64,000 bases of DNA from Ulota crispa (taxonomy: Eukaryota; Streptophyta; Bryopsida; Orthotrichales; Orthotrichaceae), in assembly GCA_963920765.1 (NCBI GenBank), contig OY987246.1, positions 12,334,868 through 12,398,867 on the forward strand. The letters are read 5' to 3'. A model generated the notes under the pieces. That model saw only the letters and a program-made list of their open reading frames with translations, did not search any database and had not been told where the DNA came from. Both the position numbers and the translations under genes were made by a program. Shown here in pieces: positions 13,108 to 25,144 of this stretch (position 1 is its first letter; each line of letters begins with the position of its first letter).

Positions 13108-13625
13108 GAACTAATTATTTAGGCCTTTCCAAGCAAGAATTGATGTCATTCAAAAAAGATCCACTTGAACTTTATCAACCAATTTGATTTAGCTATTCTA
13201 GTGTGTGTTCCTAGGTTGGGTTCTTGAAACACAATAAGCATTTTGTTATACATCATGAGTATTAGGAATGAAGCTTGGTGTATTTGCAAATAGTTTTATG
13301 AAGTACATGAAATACAATCAAATAACAAAATAAGATAACAATCATTTGTACAATGCAAGACAAATTAAAACCAACAAAGGCCTAACATAGCACCACTCAA
13401 CAAGTTGAAACTCTCTGTAACTTTAAGCAAGAAAGTCTTAGGACAAAATTTACAAAATGTTAAAAAAAGATATCAGCATTCAAAGTTGGCAACTCTTCGA
13501 TTGATTTTTTTGGCTAGTAATTTGTTGGTTTATGTTATCTTGTATTATAAATAAAATCCTAGTAATAATTCATAGTTAAAGTTTGTTATAAAAGAACAAG
13601 TTTAGGTACCCGTTGTATCAACAAC

Positions 13626-13945
13626 TATCCTTTGCTATAAAAAACTTAGTGTAAATCACTTTACGAATGTGTCCCTCTCCCATGTTGGTCCTTTGCTAAA
13701 AGAACTCAATGTAAACCACTTTACGCATGTACCCCTCTTCTTTGTTGATCCTTTGCTAAAAAAACTCAATGTAAACCACTTTTCGCGTGTACCCTTCTTC
13801 TTATTGACCCTTTGCTAAAAAGACATTGTGTAAATCACTTTACGCATGCACACTTCTTCTTTGTTGATCTTTTGCTAAAAAAACACAGTGTAAATCACTT
13901 TACGCATGTGTCTCTCTCTCTTTTGTTGATCTTTTGCTAAAAGGA
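13626..13945. repeat. ~60-bp tandem array, 5 copies plus a partial
   Basis: Each unit contains 'cctttgctaaaa', then 'tgtaaaccactttacgcatg', then a pyrimidine-rich tail 'cccctcttcttt'. The units are 59-62 bp and diverged from each other. The array sits about 190 bp beyond the stop codon of the U2AF65-like gene, on the 3' side of that minus-strand gene, and may be included in its 3' UTR or downstream flank. Confidence 0.9.
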
Positions 13946-14133
13946 CAAATGGGTCATTGAAAATTACACCACAACACTCTCTTGACCAATAAAAATAAGC
14001 TGCTAAAAAAGAAATGTTCTTATATATATAGATTATATGAATTTTGTATAATAACTATATCAAGAATTATAGAAACTTCCTCCTATTCATCCCTTTTACA
14101 TTCTCTTTGTCAATCATGGTTAAATTTTATTGA

Positions 14134-17100
14134 TTAATTTTTAATGTGGTCCGTAAGATGCTCTTGTACGGCTAACGAAAGTGTTTTTTTCTCTTGATGG
14201 GTTTGCATACATGACCCTTTTCCAAAATATTTATAATACAACCGTGGTGGCACATACATCACTTCCACTTTGAGTTGTCCAAAGTGACGACCTCGAAGTG
14301 CATGAGCTGCTTGACAAGCTGATTCAATCCTTGAATATTCAATAAAAATATGTCCAACCTTGAAAGGTTCCAATTCAAGTGGTTTTGTTGGATTGATCTC
14401 TGATAACAGATACTTTTTTTATGAACAAATTAGTATCATAGTTTAAAATGCTTTGATTTAAAACATAGTGCATGACACTTATAATTTATACTAAAGCACA
14501 ACACATATAATCATTGGATAATATTATTTTGTGAGTGTAAAATGGTGAACCATGAGTGGTGAGCCAAGATGTTGTGAGGAAGAATTAGTTTCTAAGCTTG
14601 AAATAAATGGAAATACTAAAAAAATGGTAAGTTTTCAAGAGGTGAAAGTTTAAAATGCACAATTTATTAGGCCCTATGTATACGGTTATAGGTGAAAAGT
14701 AATATTTTGACAATAAATCTAGGCTCATGGCTCACAGCTCACAAATCCTTGCTCATTGTGTATCATTCCCCTATAACCATTAGCTCAAAAGCAATACCAC
14801 TAGCAAGAAGAACAAAACCTAGGCTTCATTCTAGTGGTCTCAAATTTTTGATAGCTTTTTTGTTGAACAAAGCAACAAGCTAGCTGCTCAAATTCAAGAA
14901 TTGTTGCTTATAAGTGTCATGCATCATAGGTTCAATAAATACATTGTTATTTTGCAATTTAAATGTTGAATTTTTTTTGGACAATGTAGCAAATAACAAA
15001 ATTGAAGTATTATTTCAAAATAAATAAAAATGACCATGTTACTAATTGTGACAAGTTTTGCTTATTTTCAAAAAGAACACCAAATTTTATAATTATTTCA
15101 CTTGGGCTTATAACCATGCACTTGGTTTTTTGTGCAATACAAAAGACAAAAATTTAGTTTGAAAAAATAAGTTATGAAAAGTGTGGACCACTCTAGTAAA
15201 AATGGACAACAAATGTAGAAACAACAAAACTTGTCATTTCTTTAGAATTTTCTAAAATTTTGAATTTGTTTATGCAAAACAATTTCAATGAAAAGTGGAC
15301 TTGACCAAGTGCAATATCAAAGAATGACATATTGAGCATGCTGTTTTTAATATAAATATGAATGATTAAAATTCATGAATTCTTTCAAAGTAAGAATCAA
15401 TTGATTTGAAATCTAACCACAATTAATGTTTGTAGTTGGAGTTGGTGATGTCAAAATAGGAATTGGTTGCATAACTTCTTCTATGATTGGAGTTTTAAAA
15501 TCTTGCCCACAATCAATTCTTGATGATATTGATGCAATATCATTGACTTGTATCTCATTAAAATCTTTGATGTCGTGAGAGGCTTTGTTGTTTTTAATTT
15601 CTTCAAAACATTCATTATTTTGCACTTCTTCAAGAGTTTTGTTGATTTGAATTTCTTTAGGAGTTTCATTGTTTTGAATTTCTTCAAAAACTTCACCATT
15701 TTGAAAGTTTTCAGTAGCTTCATTATTTTGAAAATTTTCACTTTCATTTGGTGGACTTTTTTCCCCTATACCATATGTTTCTCTTATATTTTTTAGGGTA
15801 GATTCCTCCACTTTTGGTTCATCATTGCCATATGTCTCTCTTATAGTTCCAAGGGTAGAACCATTGCCTTTAATTTCATTGTCATTGCATGTCTCAGAGC
15901 ATGTTTCGTTTAAAATTTTGCAAGTAGAATCATTTTTTCCAGACTCAACATCTGAAGAGTCTTTAGTAGATCTTATTGGATGCACTTCTTCATCTTCTAT
16001 TATACTAGATGAACAAACCTTCAATAGCATTACAAATTGCAAACTATAACTTGGATTTTGCTACTAAAATAATTCAGCAAATGCAAATATGTTAATCATT
16101 CCAAAATTTGTTAATGATTTTTATATGTACTACTAATGTTGTTTATTACGTAAATATTATGCACTCTTCAATTTAAAATATGTTTTTGCAATGAAGGTTT
16201 TCCTAAATTCATACTAAATTTTAACATATCTTTTTGTAAAATGACATTAATAATTGATTGAATTAAACAAACATCCATGGTAAGTAAGTATTTCTTTATA
16301 ATATAGAAGGTTTAGAAATTACAATTGGAATGGGTTTTGGATGTAGAGTTGGTGGTTTTACAAGTTGCATTGATCTAATGTTGCCAAATCTATTTGATGC
16401 AATCAAATTACAGAAAAGACATAAACTAATAAATGTAAGAAATAAAGTCATCTAATGAAGAGCTTTGTTTTTTGATGTTATTGATTCAAATGTTATGCCA
16501 TATATTGTTTGTAACTCCATTCTTTATACAAAAAGAATTAGTTTTTGACATCAAGTAAATGAAAATAATGCAAGTTAAATGGAAATTGTTTTAATTTCTA
16601 TTCAAAATATATCTAGCTTGATATAAAATTTAAATCATTTTTGGTTTTGTCAAAAACCATGAGCAATAAGAATTGTTTAAAATACTAAAGCTTGCACTTC
16701 CAAGGAGTTTAGAAATTGTTTAGATAAAATCTTCACAATTGTTTTGGTTTCATTTCTCAAAACAACTCATTCAAAAAATTTCAAACATGAACAAATAAAT
16801 TCATAAATACAAAAATAAAAAAAAATAAAAAAATCTATTTGAAAATTTTGTGTATAAAACATACTTAGAATTTAACTTGAATATGCTCATCTACTTTTGA
16901 TTGTAAGAAAATTATGTATTTTTGTTTGTTGAATAAAACAATCACCTTCTACATTCAAAGCGCACATCTTCCATCAATTCTTTTACTTCTTCATCTTGCA
17001 TGTTGCAAACTTCTTCTTTGCTAATCTACATAAATGATCAAAAAATAACATGTTCTTTTAATGTGGATTTTTTTTTGTATTTTGTTATAATAGAATAATA

Positions 17101-20100
17101 TCACATTTAAAACATAACAAAATTATCATATGGTTTTTTTATATTTCAACCCTTTACATCGTGCCTAGAATAAATCAAGAAACCTAATGCCTATTTTGTA
17201 TTTGTGTATAAGATCCAATTTTGAAAAAAAGTAAATTCAACTTTGTAGGTAAAGTGTTGGGATTTTTCCTATTAATACCTTATGAATTTATAATTCAAGA
17301 TCAAAGAAATTTGCAATGAACCTTACCAAATTGAAAAGTTTAAGCACATTTGTTGGAGTTTCTAGTAGGGGTAGTGCTTCATTAGGAATGTCGTAGAATG
17401 GTGGATTGTTTGAAAATATCTATTGTTACATGGAAAAAATAAACAAACCAATGTCATTATCATGTTAGAATGGGATAAAAACTCAAGAGAAATGATAAAA
17501 ATAAAATCAAGCAAGATCGAGGGTGACTTAGCTTTAATACAAAGCAATTAAACCTTAATCACTTGTGTAATATGTTTTATTTTTTAGTACTTTTGATTTC
17601 AAAAGTTCCTTTTTTTATTGATTAATTTTATCATACCTCAAATTTTGCATTGGGTGTAGCTTGTAAGACGGTTAGGACTTGGCCTCCTAAATGCATGCCA
17701 TTTAGACCTATGCAAGCTTTATGTGTAACCATTGGATCAAGATACTGCAATTTTCAATGATTCAATTTGCACCACAATTAAAACATATCGATTGTATAGG
17801 TTTTTGTAGGCAAATGAAATATATTGGATTTCACTTTACAAAAACAAATTAACACTTAGTAAATATTGAGCACAACTTCTAATCATCCAGTTAGCATTTT
17901 TCATGTTTTGTGATATACAAAATCACCTCTAAAAAGGCCATACAACAATCTTTTTGATTCATTGTCTTCCAATGAAATGACCTTAATTGTCCAAAAGCTG
18001 TAACAATTTCCTTCACCTTGCAAAGATTCCATATTCAAAGTGAACAAAAGTGAATGATTTTACAAAAAATCTATAATTTTAAAAACAAAGTGTAAAAAAA
18101 TGTGAATAAAATTTATTTAAATTATTTTGAAATTGGTTTGATGGACATTTGAATTTTAACTATGTTTCACCAATTAGAATGACGGAAATGAAATAATGAT
18201 AATTTTAAGTATATAGATTGCAATTTTGATTCTACCTTATCAGGTGTTAACAATGAGGATATGCCTCCAATAAAAATCTGCTTGTTTCAACACAAGGGTT
18301 AAAATCATGAGATTTTTATTTTATTTGTTCATAAAATGAATGTCTTAATAAAAAAATATTGTGATAAATCATTGTGCAAAAATCTCAAAACAATAACGTA
18401 TCTTGCTTATGTGGTTTCCAACTTTTGTATCTATAACAAAATATAAGTTTGCATTTATAAATGGAGCATAATATTATAATAATGTCTCAAAATAGAATTT
18501 TGTTCATGGACTACTTATGACACATTTGATATTTTCTGTGGTTTTGACAACTAAAAGAAAAGAAAAACACAAGATGTGGTTAAATTTAAAGTGTTCCTCT
18601 AATATAGACTTGTTTTTATCTGAAAATAAAATTGTCTCACTTGTTTCATGTTTTTGCATAATCTTTGAAATATTATTTTGAAATATAAAGATCTCTTATA
18701 CTTTGCATACTTTTATGATCAAGAAGTTCAATTTGTAGCTTTAATAATATCTTCCTATTAAATTTTGATTTTAAAAATGAATTTTGATTAGATAAATTGT
18801 AACAGATAGACTCTAAATGTTAAATGCGGGCATTTTCATATTAAAAGCATATTTTTTTGCAAAACCAATTTTAGCTTTTTTCATCACCTCTAAAACTTTT
18901 CAAAAATGAAATATCCTATATAAATAAGCCAACTTGGAATAATAACAATATTTTGTAAAACATTTGAAATGTCTCAATTTGGGTTAGATAAATCAATCAC
19001 CTTTTGTGGAGAATCCAAGACAATATCTGCAACCAAGTTAATCATTGGTTGTGCAATGGGACAACCACCGTGCTGTACAAGTAAAATCATCAAAACCAAC
19101 ATAAACCACCATAATGCTTCAACCCCTAAATGCCTAAGGCCCTTTTTGAGCTTCAAGGAATATTGCTTTAAATTGAATTAAAAGTCAGTATTTTGATAAG
19201 TTGTGTCAATTTTTTAAAATTGTAACTATACAAATTCAAACTAGATATGTTAGAGATCACATAGAAAAAGAAAATACAACAATATCACTAATGGATTGAA
19301 AGGTTATAATGTTTAATCATGAAGGTGTTAAAATTGCAAAAATGATTTGAAGTCTTTCAATCTTGTTTTCACATATCAAATCTATAAAAAAAAATTATCA
19401 AAAAATACAAGGTTAGAGGACATAACATACATAACTCTAATAAATTTTCAACTTTTCAGAATCTCTTCTACAATTTCTTCAAATGGATTTCTAGTGTAGA
19501 TTTTTCTCTAGGATCTAGTGTATTTGAGGCTCATTTCCAAGAGCTCTCAACACTACAAAAGTCAAGATTGCAATAGACACCCTTGCACAAAATCTTGAAT
19601 AGAAAAATCAGAATCAATCACCTTCAAAATCAATCTTTTGATGCTAAAACTAGACTTAAAAAGGTGTATTTAAAAAATACAAACTACAAAAAATAGCTAG
19701 TTAGTTAGGGTTTTATTGAACTTCAAAATATTGTCAACAGCAAACTGTGGTGCCTTAGGCATTTAGGGGTTATACTATATTGAATTGATTGATTCCAAAT
19801 CTATCTTGGCTCTATATATATAGTTTTAAAATTACTTTAGAAAAATAATATTTATGTGTTCAGAAAACACTTTACAATTTTTTAACAATTCAATTTTTTT
19901 CATTCTTGTTACCTCAGGTGCAATAAAATCTTTTGGGCGTCGAATTTTTAAAATAGTTCCATGTAATGTAACACCGTCAAAGCCAAGTGCTGTTGTAGCA
20001 TCTTCGGGAGTTATAAATTCTGCAAAAGCATAAGCTTTTTCTATATTGACCTGAAACAACATTAATATAATATCATATATTCTAAATCCTACTTGTATGG

Positions 20101-23100
20101 AAGTATTGTGTATTTATTAACTCCTAAAATAACTTCCAAGTGAAATTAAAAAATAAGGGATTTGAAAATTCAAATTTTATTTATAAAAAATGATATATAA
20201 GCTTTTAGAATGAACATACAAAATCCTCTGGTTTTGAGGTTTTTGTTTTACTCTCCTAGGTTTTTTACTCTATTTTTTTGCTAAACTTATCACTAGTTTT
20301 TGATTGAGTCCATGATTTCAGTAATTACTATGGACCAATTTTTTAAACCAAATGTGTAAATTTTTATAACCAAATAAAAAATACATGTCATTTTTGAGAA
20401 ATAAAAATACCATGCAATTGATGCACGGTTTTGTTCGAGGAATATGGTTAGCATTTGCCGACAACATAGCTGCATTCATAAACTCCATTAATTCTCCATC
20501 TGAAACTGTAGGAGGAACATTTCCAACATACAATCTACGAATTGATCGCGTAGCTTGTGTCAAAGTAACGGTTGATAGTGGTTGATTAACTTGCTGCAAA
20601 ATAGAAGGTAGCATTGAAGAAAGAGTAGGATTTGAGGTAACATTAAGATTATTAGTTGGATTTATAGCATTCACTGATACAAGTGGAGATATAGATGACA
20701 ATGTAGAAACTTGCTTTGAAACAGCTTGTTGCGCAGTATGAGCTGCAGCAATAGCTGCAACCACTTTGCTGTCAATTCTTGGAGGAGCCATATCCCACGC
20801 CCTTACTTTCTTTCGATCTGGAGAACGTGGTAAAGGTGAAGGAGTCTTTTTAGTTGTCTCAGGCCTTCGTCGACGTGGAGAATATCCTCCTAACCCACTT
20901 GATCCAGCTTTAAATCGACGTTGGTGACATTCATCTTGCAACAATGATCCTTTTCCATCAATTAAAAGATTGTCTTTTTCATGATGTATACTATCATCAT
21001 TAGATAAAGGTGATAATGACCTTTTCAACTTTTTACGTGAATGGTCTGAATTTGTTTTTTCCTTGTGAGGGCTTGAAGAAGATTGTTGCAATATACTTTT
21101 GTAATTGTCTCTAGAATTTTCTTTGCAGAATGATTTATTTCTATCTGAAAAACGATCTCTCATTCTTGAGTTTTTAAGTTTATGAAAGTCAACACCATGT
21201 CTTGTATGTGACATGTTGTATCTTCTTTCATTAAAATTTGGCCTTCTAAGAAACATTCTTTGATAAGGACCTTTCGAATGATTGAAGTTCTTTCTAAAAC
21301 CTTGAGGTTCAAACTCTCGTACATGGAATGGCATATCACGATCATGGATTCTTCTTCTATCTTTGAAATCTTCAAATCTTCTCTTTACAAATTTATTGCC
21401 AATTTTGTTAAATGTTTGAGTGGTCATATTTATATCTTGAAAATTCAATCTTTTGCGACTACTATGTGATCCATAATTACATTCATCAACTTTTGAGTTT
21501 GAGCGCATTGAATAGCGCGCTTTATTCAATGTGTGCGTCTTGTTTCTTTTTCCATTTTCTACACAAGCTTTGCTTCTTTGTTTGTAATTTTCATTTTCAA
21601 AATGTTGTTCAATATCCTCAATCAAACTTTCATGTACTTCTTGCAGGTTAAGATTTGAACTGGTTTCATGATTTTTGCAATCACTTTTTTTTTCTTCAAT
21701 ATTTAAAACTTTATCTATTGAAAAATAATCGTTATCTAAAAAAGAATCTTTCATTTTATCTCCTTTGGTGTAATTTTTATTTTCATTTTCTACATCAAAG
21801 CTATTAATACCATCATGCACATGACCGTGAGAAATTTGCATTGAAGTGTTGTCATCTTCTATAAATTTGTCATCCAATTCTAAATAGCAATGTTCATTAT
21901 GCAAAGAATCATCACTATAATTTCCAATGTTCCCCATGTTCGTTTTAGGACTACAAATATATGGTGAGGTTTCATACTTTAGATCATGAGTTACAACTTG
22001 ATTTGAATCACCATTCACAGGATCCAATGTTTCTTTATCTTTACAATTTGCTTGGTCAAATAACATTTTTGTCACTAAAATTTCTTGATGAGCACTTGAT
22101 AAATAAAGATCTCCATCACCTGCAATATCATTTAAAATGCTTTTCTTTGATCAATAAAAGAAACTAATAAGTGTAATCCTATTCAAAAATTTATTACACA
22201 ATTTTAATATGCAAGTTTTTAAAAACAAATCTAATTTTTTTGAACATATTGAAAATCAAATGGATTAATGGATTAAATTTTTTGTTGCTATGTGTTGAGT
22301 AATTACTACTTGAATCTTCTAAATCTTACTTAAGGTATTATTATCTAATTGTTCAAAATGCATGAATTCAAAGAATTGTTTTCTTGAATCCCTAAAATCT
22401 TCACAAATGTAAATTTCTTTTATATTGTTCAAGTTGTTTTTGTTATTGAGATTTAAATTATAAATATCATATATTACATAAGATTTTAATGAATATATAT
22501 CAATGAAATATTTCAAAATCCATTATCCTTTGAAAGTTGTAAATTCTCATGTATAATTTCTCTATTATTATTTTGTAGATGTGACAATGATTTATGTTTG
22601 TATAGAATTAAATCGATTCCAAACAAAAATATCAAAATAACATGAAGCAATTGCTTTATTACAGTTCTCATTTATGGATTTTGTTTTGTTTTTTAGGTTT
22701 AAACTTTAAGTTCCTTGAATAAAATTATAAAAATCTGTATCAAATTTGAACTTTAGAGAGAAATGTTTCAAGTTGAAATAATTTTAAAAAATACACGAAC
22801 TTTCTTGAAGACTTTTTGATTGATTAGAACAGTTTCCTCCAAATGTCTTAGTACCAATGTCCAAACCTTCACGTAATTGTTGATGTTCATCGTATGAACA
22901 TCCATCCATGTTGATAAAATCATATTCAAAAACATCGGTTAGGTTTCTTGATTTGTTTGATGTATCACTTTTGAATATATCATAAGTATCAACCTTTTGA
23001 TGACTATAATCGTCCAAGATATCATCTTCTTTTGAAAGCACTTCCTCTTTGTTTGTTAAGAAGTTATTGAAAACATTGTAATCAGTAGCATGTTTATTAC

Positions 23101-23248
23101 TGTGTTTATATTTCTTTTTATAGTTATAAGTTCTACCATCATTTATTGAACTTATGTTTTTCAAAGCATTTTCTTTCAATATATCAAGAGTTGCACTAAC
23201 TTCTTCCAAGTTCGTATAGTTTTTGAGTGTTGATGACATACTTGTCAT
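14134..23248 (-). CDS. Long U2AF65-like splicing factor (U2AF large-subunit family)
   Basis: Exons, 5' to 3': 23248-22797, 22391-22330, 22119-20411, 20050-19913, 19072-19001, 18277-18236, 18016-17927, 17744-17637, 17419-17327, 17025-16946, 16389-16323, 16018-15418, 14399-14134. All are GT-AG, phases agree, and 3,780 nt give 1,259 aa. The N-terminal ~590 residues are polar and low complexity. A basic SPRRRRPETTKK tract precedes KKVRAWDMAPP (W613), which resembles the U2AF65 ULM that binds the small subunit. RRM1 is at 699-782 (RRLYVGNVP ... KAYAFAEF). RRM2 is at 811-885 (KIFIGGIS ... CCMAFLEYL). A UHM starts at VLKLFNL (~914) and ends with HIFIEYSRIESACQAAHALRGRHF, keeping the R-x-F motif at 1209-1211; about 220 acidic/Asn-rich residues split it. 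The family defines 3' splice sites with U2AF35 in the nucleus. Usual U2AF65 is ~475-570 aa; longer plant relatives are known. The first two exons are least certain. Confidence 0.88.
14458..14930. mobile_element. TIR element with GTGCATGACACTTATAA ends, carrying a nested MITE
   Basis: The ends are 'gtgcatgacacttataa' near 14470 and its complement near 14910. A shorter copy lies at about 31180-31401. The copy here is longer because another MITE (14525-14769) is inserted in it. Both lie inside intron 12 of the U2AF65-like gene (14400-15417). Confidence 0.6.
14525..14769. mobile_element. ~245-bp MITE of the 'gagccgtgag' family
   Basis: Related copies are at about 29354-29603, 52041-52283 and 52429-52690. 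All share inverted ends rich in 'gctcatggctcac', a core with 'ttttcaagaggtgaaagttt', and about 250 bp length. Compared with the element at 31180-31401 this block is an extra insert, so it is mobile. Target duplication is unclear. Confidence 0.6.
19123..19769. mobile_element. TTAA-type TIR element, family B, in intron 4 of the U2AF65-like gene
   Basis: Ends CCCCTAAATGCCTAAGGC and its complement GCCTTAGGCATTTAGGGG; 647 bp. The flanks are TCAA and TTAT, decayed forms of TTAA. A second copy of nearly the same length is at 59142-59786 with intact TTAA on both sides. It makes up most of the 840-bp intron. No transposase is encoded. Confidence 0.7.
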
Positions 23249-24171
23249 ATTGATTGTATTCAACTACGGAAGCAATATTTCAATTGCCACAAGTTATTGA
23301 CCTATATTAATTATGTAAGAGAAAAGAATTATTTATTTGCTACAACCACAAAGAACACATGGCAAAAAAATGAAATGCATCTTAAATACACAAGGCCACA
23401 TTACATTTTGGTTAAAAAAACTTTTTAAACCAGTATATTGATTTTATATTGAATATTGGGAACTGTTGTAATGTCTTTTGTTGTAACAAAAATCTTGAAT
23501 TTTGGAATCAAAAAAAGGAATTAATTTGTATCATTTAACATTTTCTTTGCATTTACATTGTTCTTCTTTTGTTGTGTACGTAACAACATTATACTTATGT
23601 ATTTTTGATTGATGCCAATGCAAAATGTATGATATTGCAATTTCAACCTTTACAACTAATATTAATTACTGAGTACCGACTCAAGAAGATTCTCAAATAA
23701 AAAGATCTTCTTGATTTTAGTTCATGTAGTAAAGAAAATGTAGTTAAAAAAATGATTAAAGGATATGTATTTGATTTTGAAAATTTTAAACCTAATGATA
23801 TTGTCATGTATTACCTTGTATAAGGATAAAAGAATGATATTTCTCTATTGTACTTGGTTGTAGAATTTATGGTCTTTTAATATCACCATGTAATTGATAA
23901 TTGAATTTGAAAAGGACTTGGGGTTAGATTCAATAATTAGACAAATTTGCAAACATCTTTCAAAAATTCGGTAACAGACTGTAAATAAATATATATCTAA
24001 AGTTATTGTATTTCAAATTTTGCTTGTGAACAAACTTGTGTGGTATAAGTAAAAATACATTGTGTTCCTTACAACAATAAGAAGAAAAAACTTAAATTCA
24101 TTCATTAACAATTATGCACAACAGTTTAAACATTCATCCATCATTAGCATGTATTGTGTGATCTCTATGAT
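23249..24171. other. Upstream region of the U2AF65-like gene
   Basis: AT-rich, with no recognisable gene or repeat. It should hold the promoter of the minus-strand U2AF65-like gene. The frame before ATG 23248 stays open to a possible acceptor ('cttccgtag', about 23264), so an extra upstream exon is possible. I found no matching coding sequence. Confidence 0.4.
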
Positions 24172-24175
24172 TTAA

Positions 24176-25140
24176 CCCCTAAAGGCCCAAGTGGTCCCTC
24201 ACTCCCTTGGGGTCCAAGTGGGGTTTTGGGCATGTACCTATAGCTAAACTACTATATGTGATTTTTTGAAACTTTTACAGAAGATGGAGAATTCAAAGAT
24301 TTGCATGGGCATCTAATTTTTTCTTCATTCCAACATTTATTGAAGAAGTTATGCATGAATAAATGAAAAACAGGGGAGAATCACGCAACCAAAAAAAAAA
24401 AAAAAACTAGATTTTTCTAAATAAAAATTTGGGGTTTGTTCTTTAGATTTTTATATAAGTAGGAAGCTTTGAATCATTCAATTTGGATGGATGAGATGAA
24501 AGTTATGAGAAGTTTTAGTTTTGGGTAGGTATGGGACTTTCAAACCTCCATTCCTTTTGCCCCTTGTAGAATTTGGTGCTTTACTTTATTGAGCTCTTTG
24601 TGTATTTGTTTTTTGACTTTTTTTTTCCAAGTTGTAGTAGATTAAGATTCCTTAGTTTTCACCATTTGGATCAAAGTGATTTAGATTTCTAAATTTTACA
24701 TAAATCCTCCAATTTTGCCTAGTGTGTATGCAAATTTCATGGCCTCTTGGCATTGCAAGATTTTACAAAATATGATCCACACCTCCAATTCATTTGAAAA
24801 TTCTCTTATACTTACCTAGCTTGGTCTTCTATATGGGAAAAATAAACCTCAGCTTTGCATAGAGCAATTTTTTTGATATAGGATTAGTCAAAGAATTCTG
24901 AAATTTTTGGGTAGTAGGGAAAAAACTTTATTTTTCACTTTAGATGTCAATATTTCACTTGTGTTCATCTAGAATGAGCTAATTTTTTTCCCTCAAATAC
25001 CTCCCATAGTTTAGGGCAAGATCTTATGATTGAATTTCCAAGAAAAATAAATTTCCTACCATTCTACTCATTCCCCCAAAAATGGCAATTTTTCGTGACT
25101 TTCACAAAAAAAAAGGGCTTAGGCCTTTAGGGGTTAGGGG
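24176..25140. mobile_element. TTAA-type TIR element, family A, copy 1
   Basis: Begins CCCCTAAAGGCCCAAG after TTAA (24172-24175) and ends with GGCTTAGGCCTTTAGGGG, then a duplicated TTAGGGG, before TTAA (25141-25144). It is 965 bp. Relatives are at 43878-45208, 45866-46200 (half copy in the foldback), 58032-59137 and 62217-63132. TTAA flanks with C-rich ends are the structural hallmark of piggyBac-type elements. No transposase frame is visible, so it would be a non-autonomous derivative. Confidence 0.75.
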
Positions 25141-25144
25141 TTAA

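Noticed and set aside
12892-13122. Open frame with YYLLQSLFAAIT-type repeats
   Set aside because: It is the translation of the 16-bp tandem array.
12967-13945. Regular repeats that might suggest a CRISPR array
   Set aside because: The units are contiguous with no unique spacers, and the genome is a plant's.
15481-15796. KKFKTMKLLKKF-type and VFNFFKTF-type frames
   Set aside because: They are other-frame and antisense readings of U2AF65-like exon 12, regular because that exon is internally repetitive.
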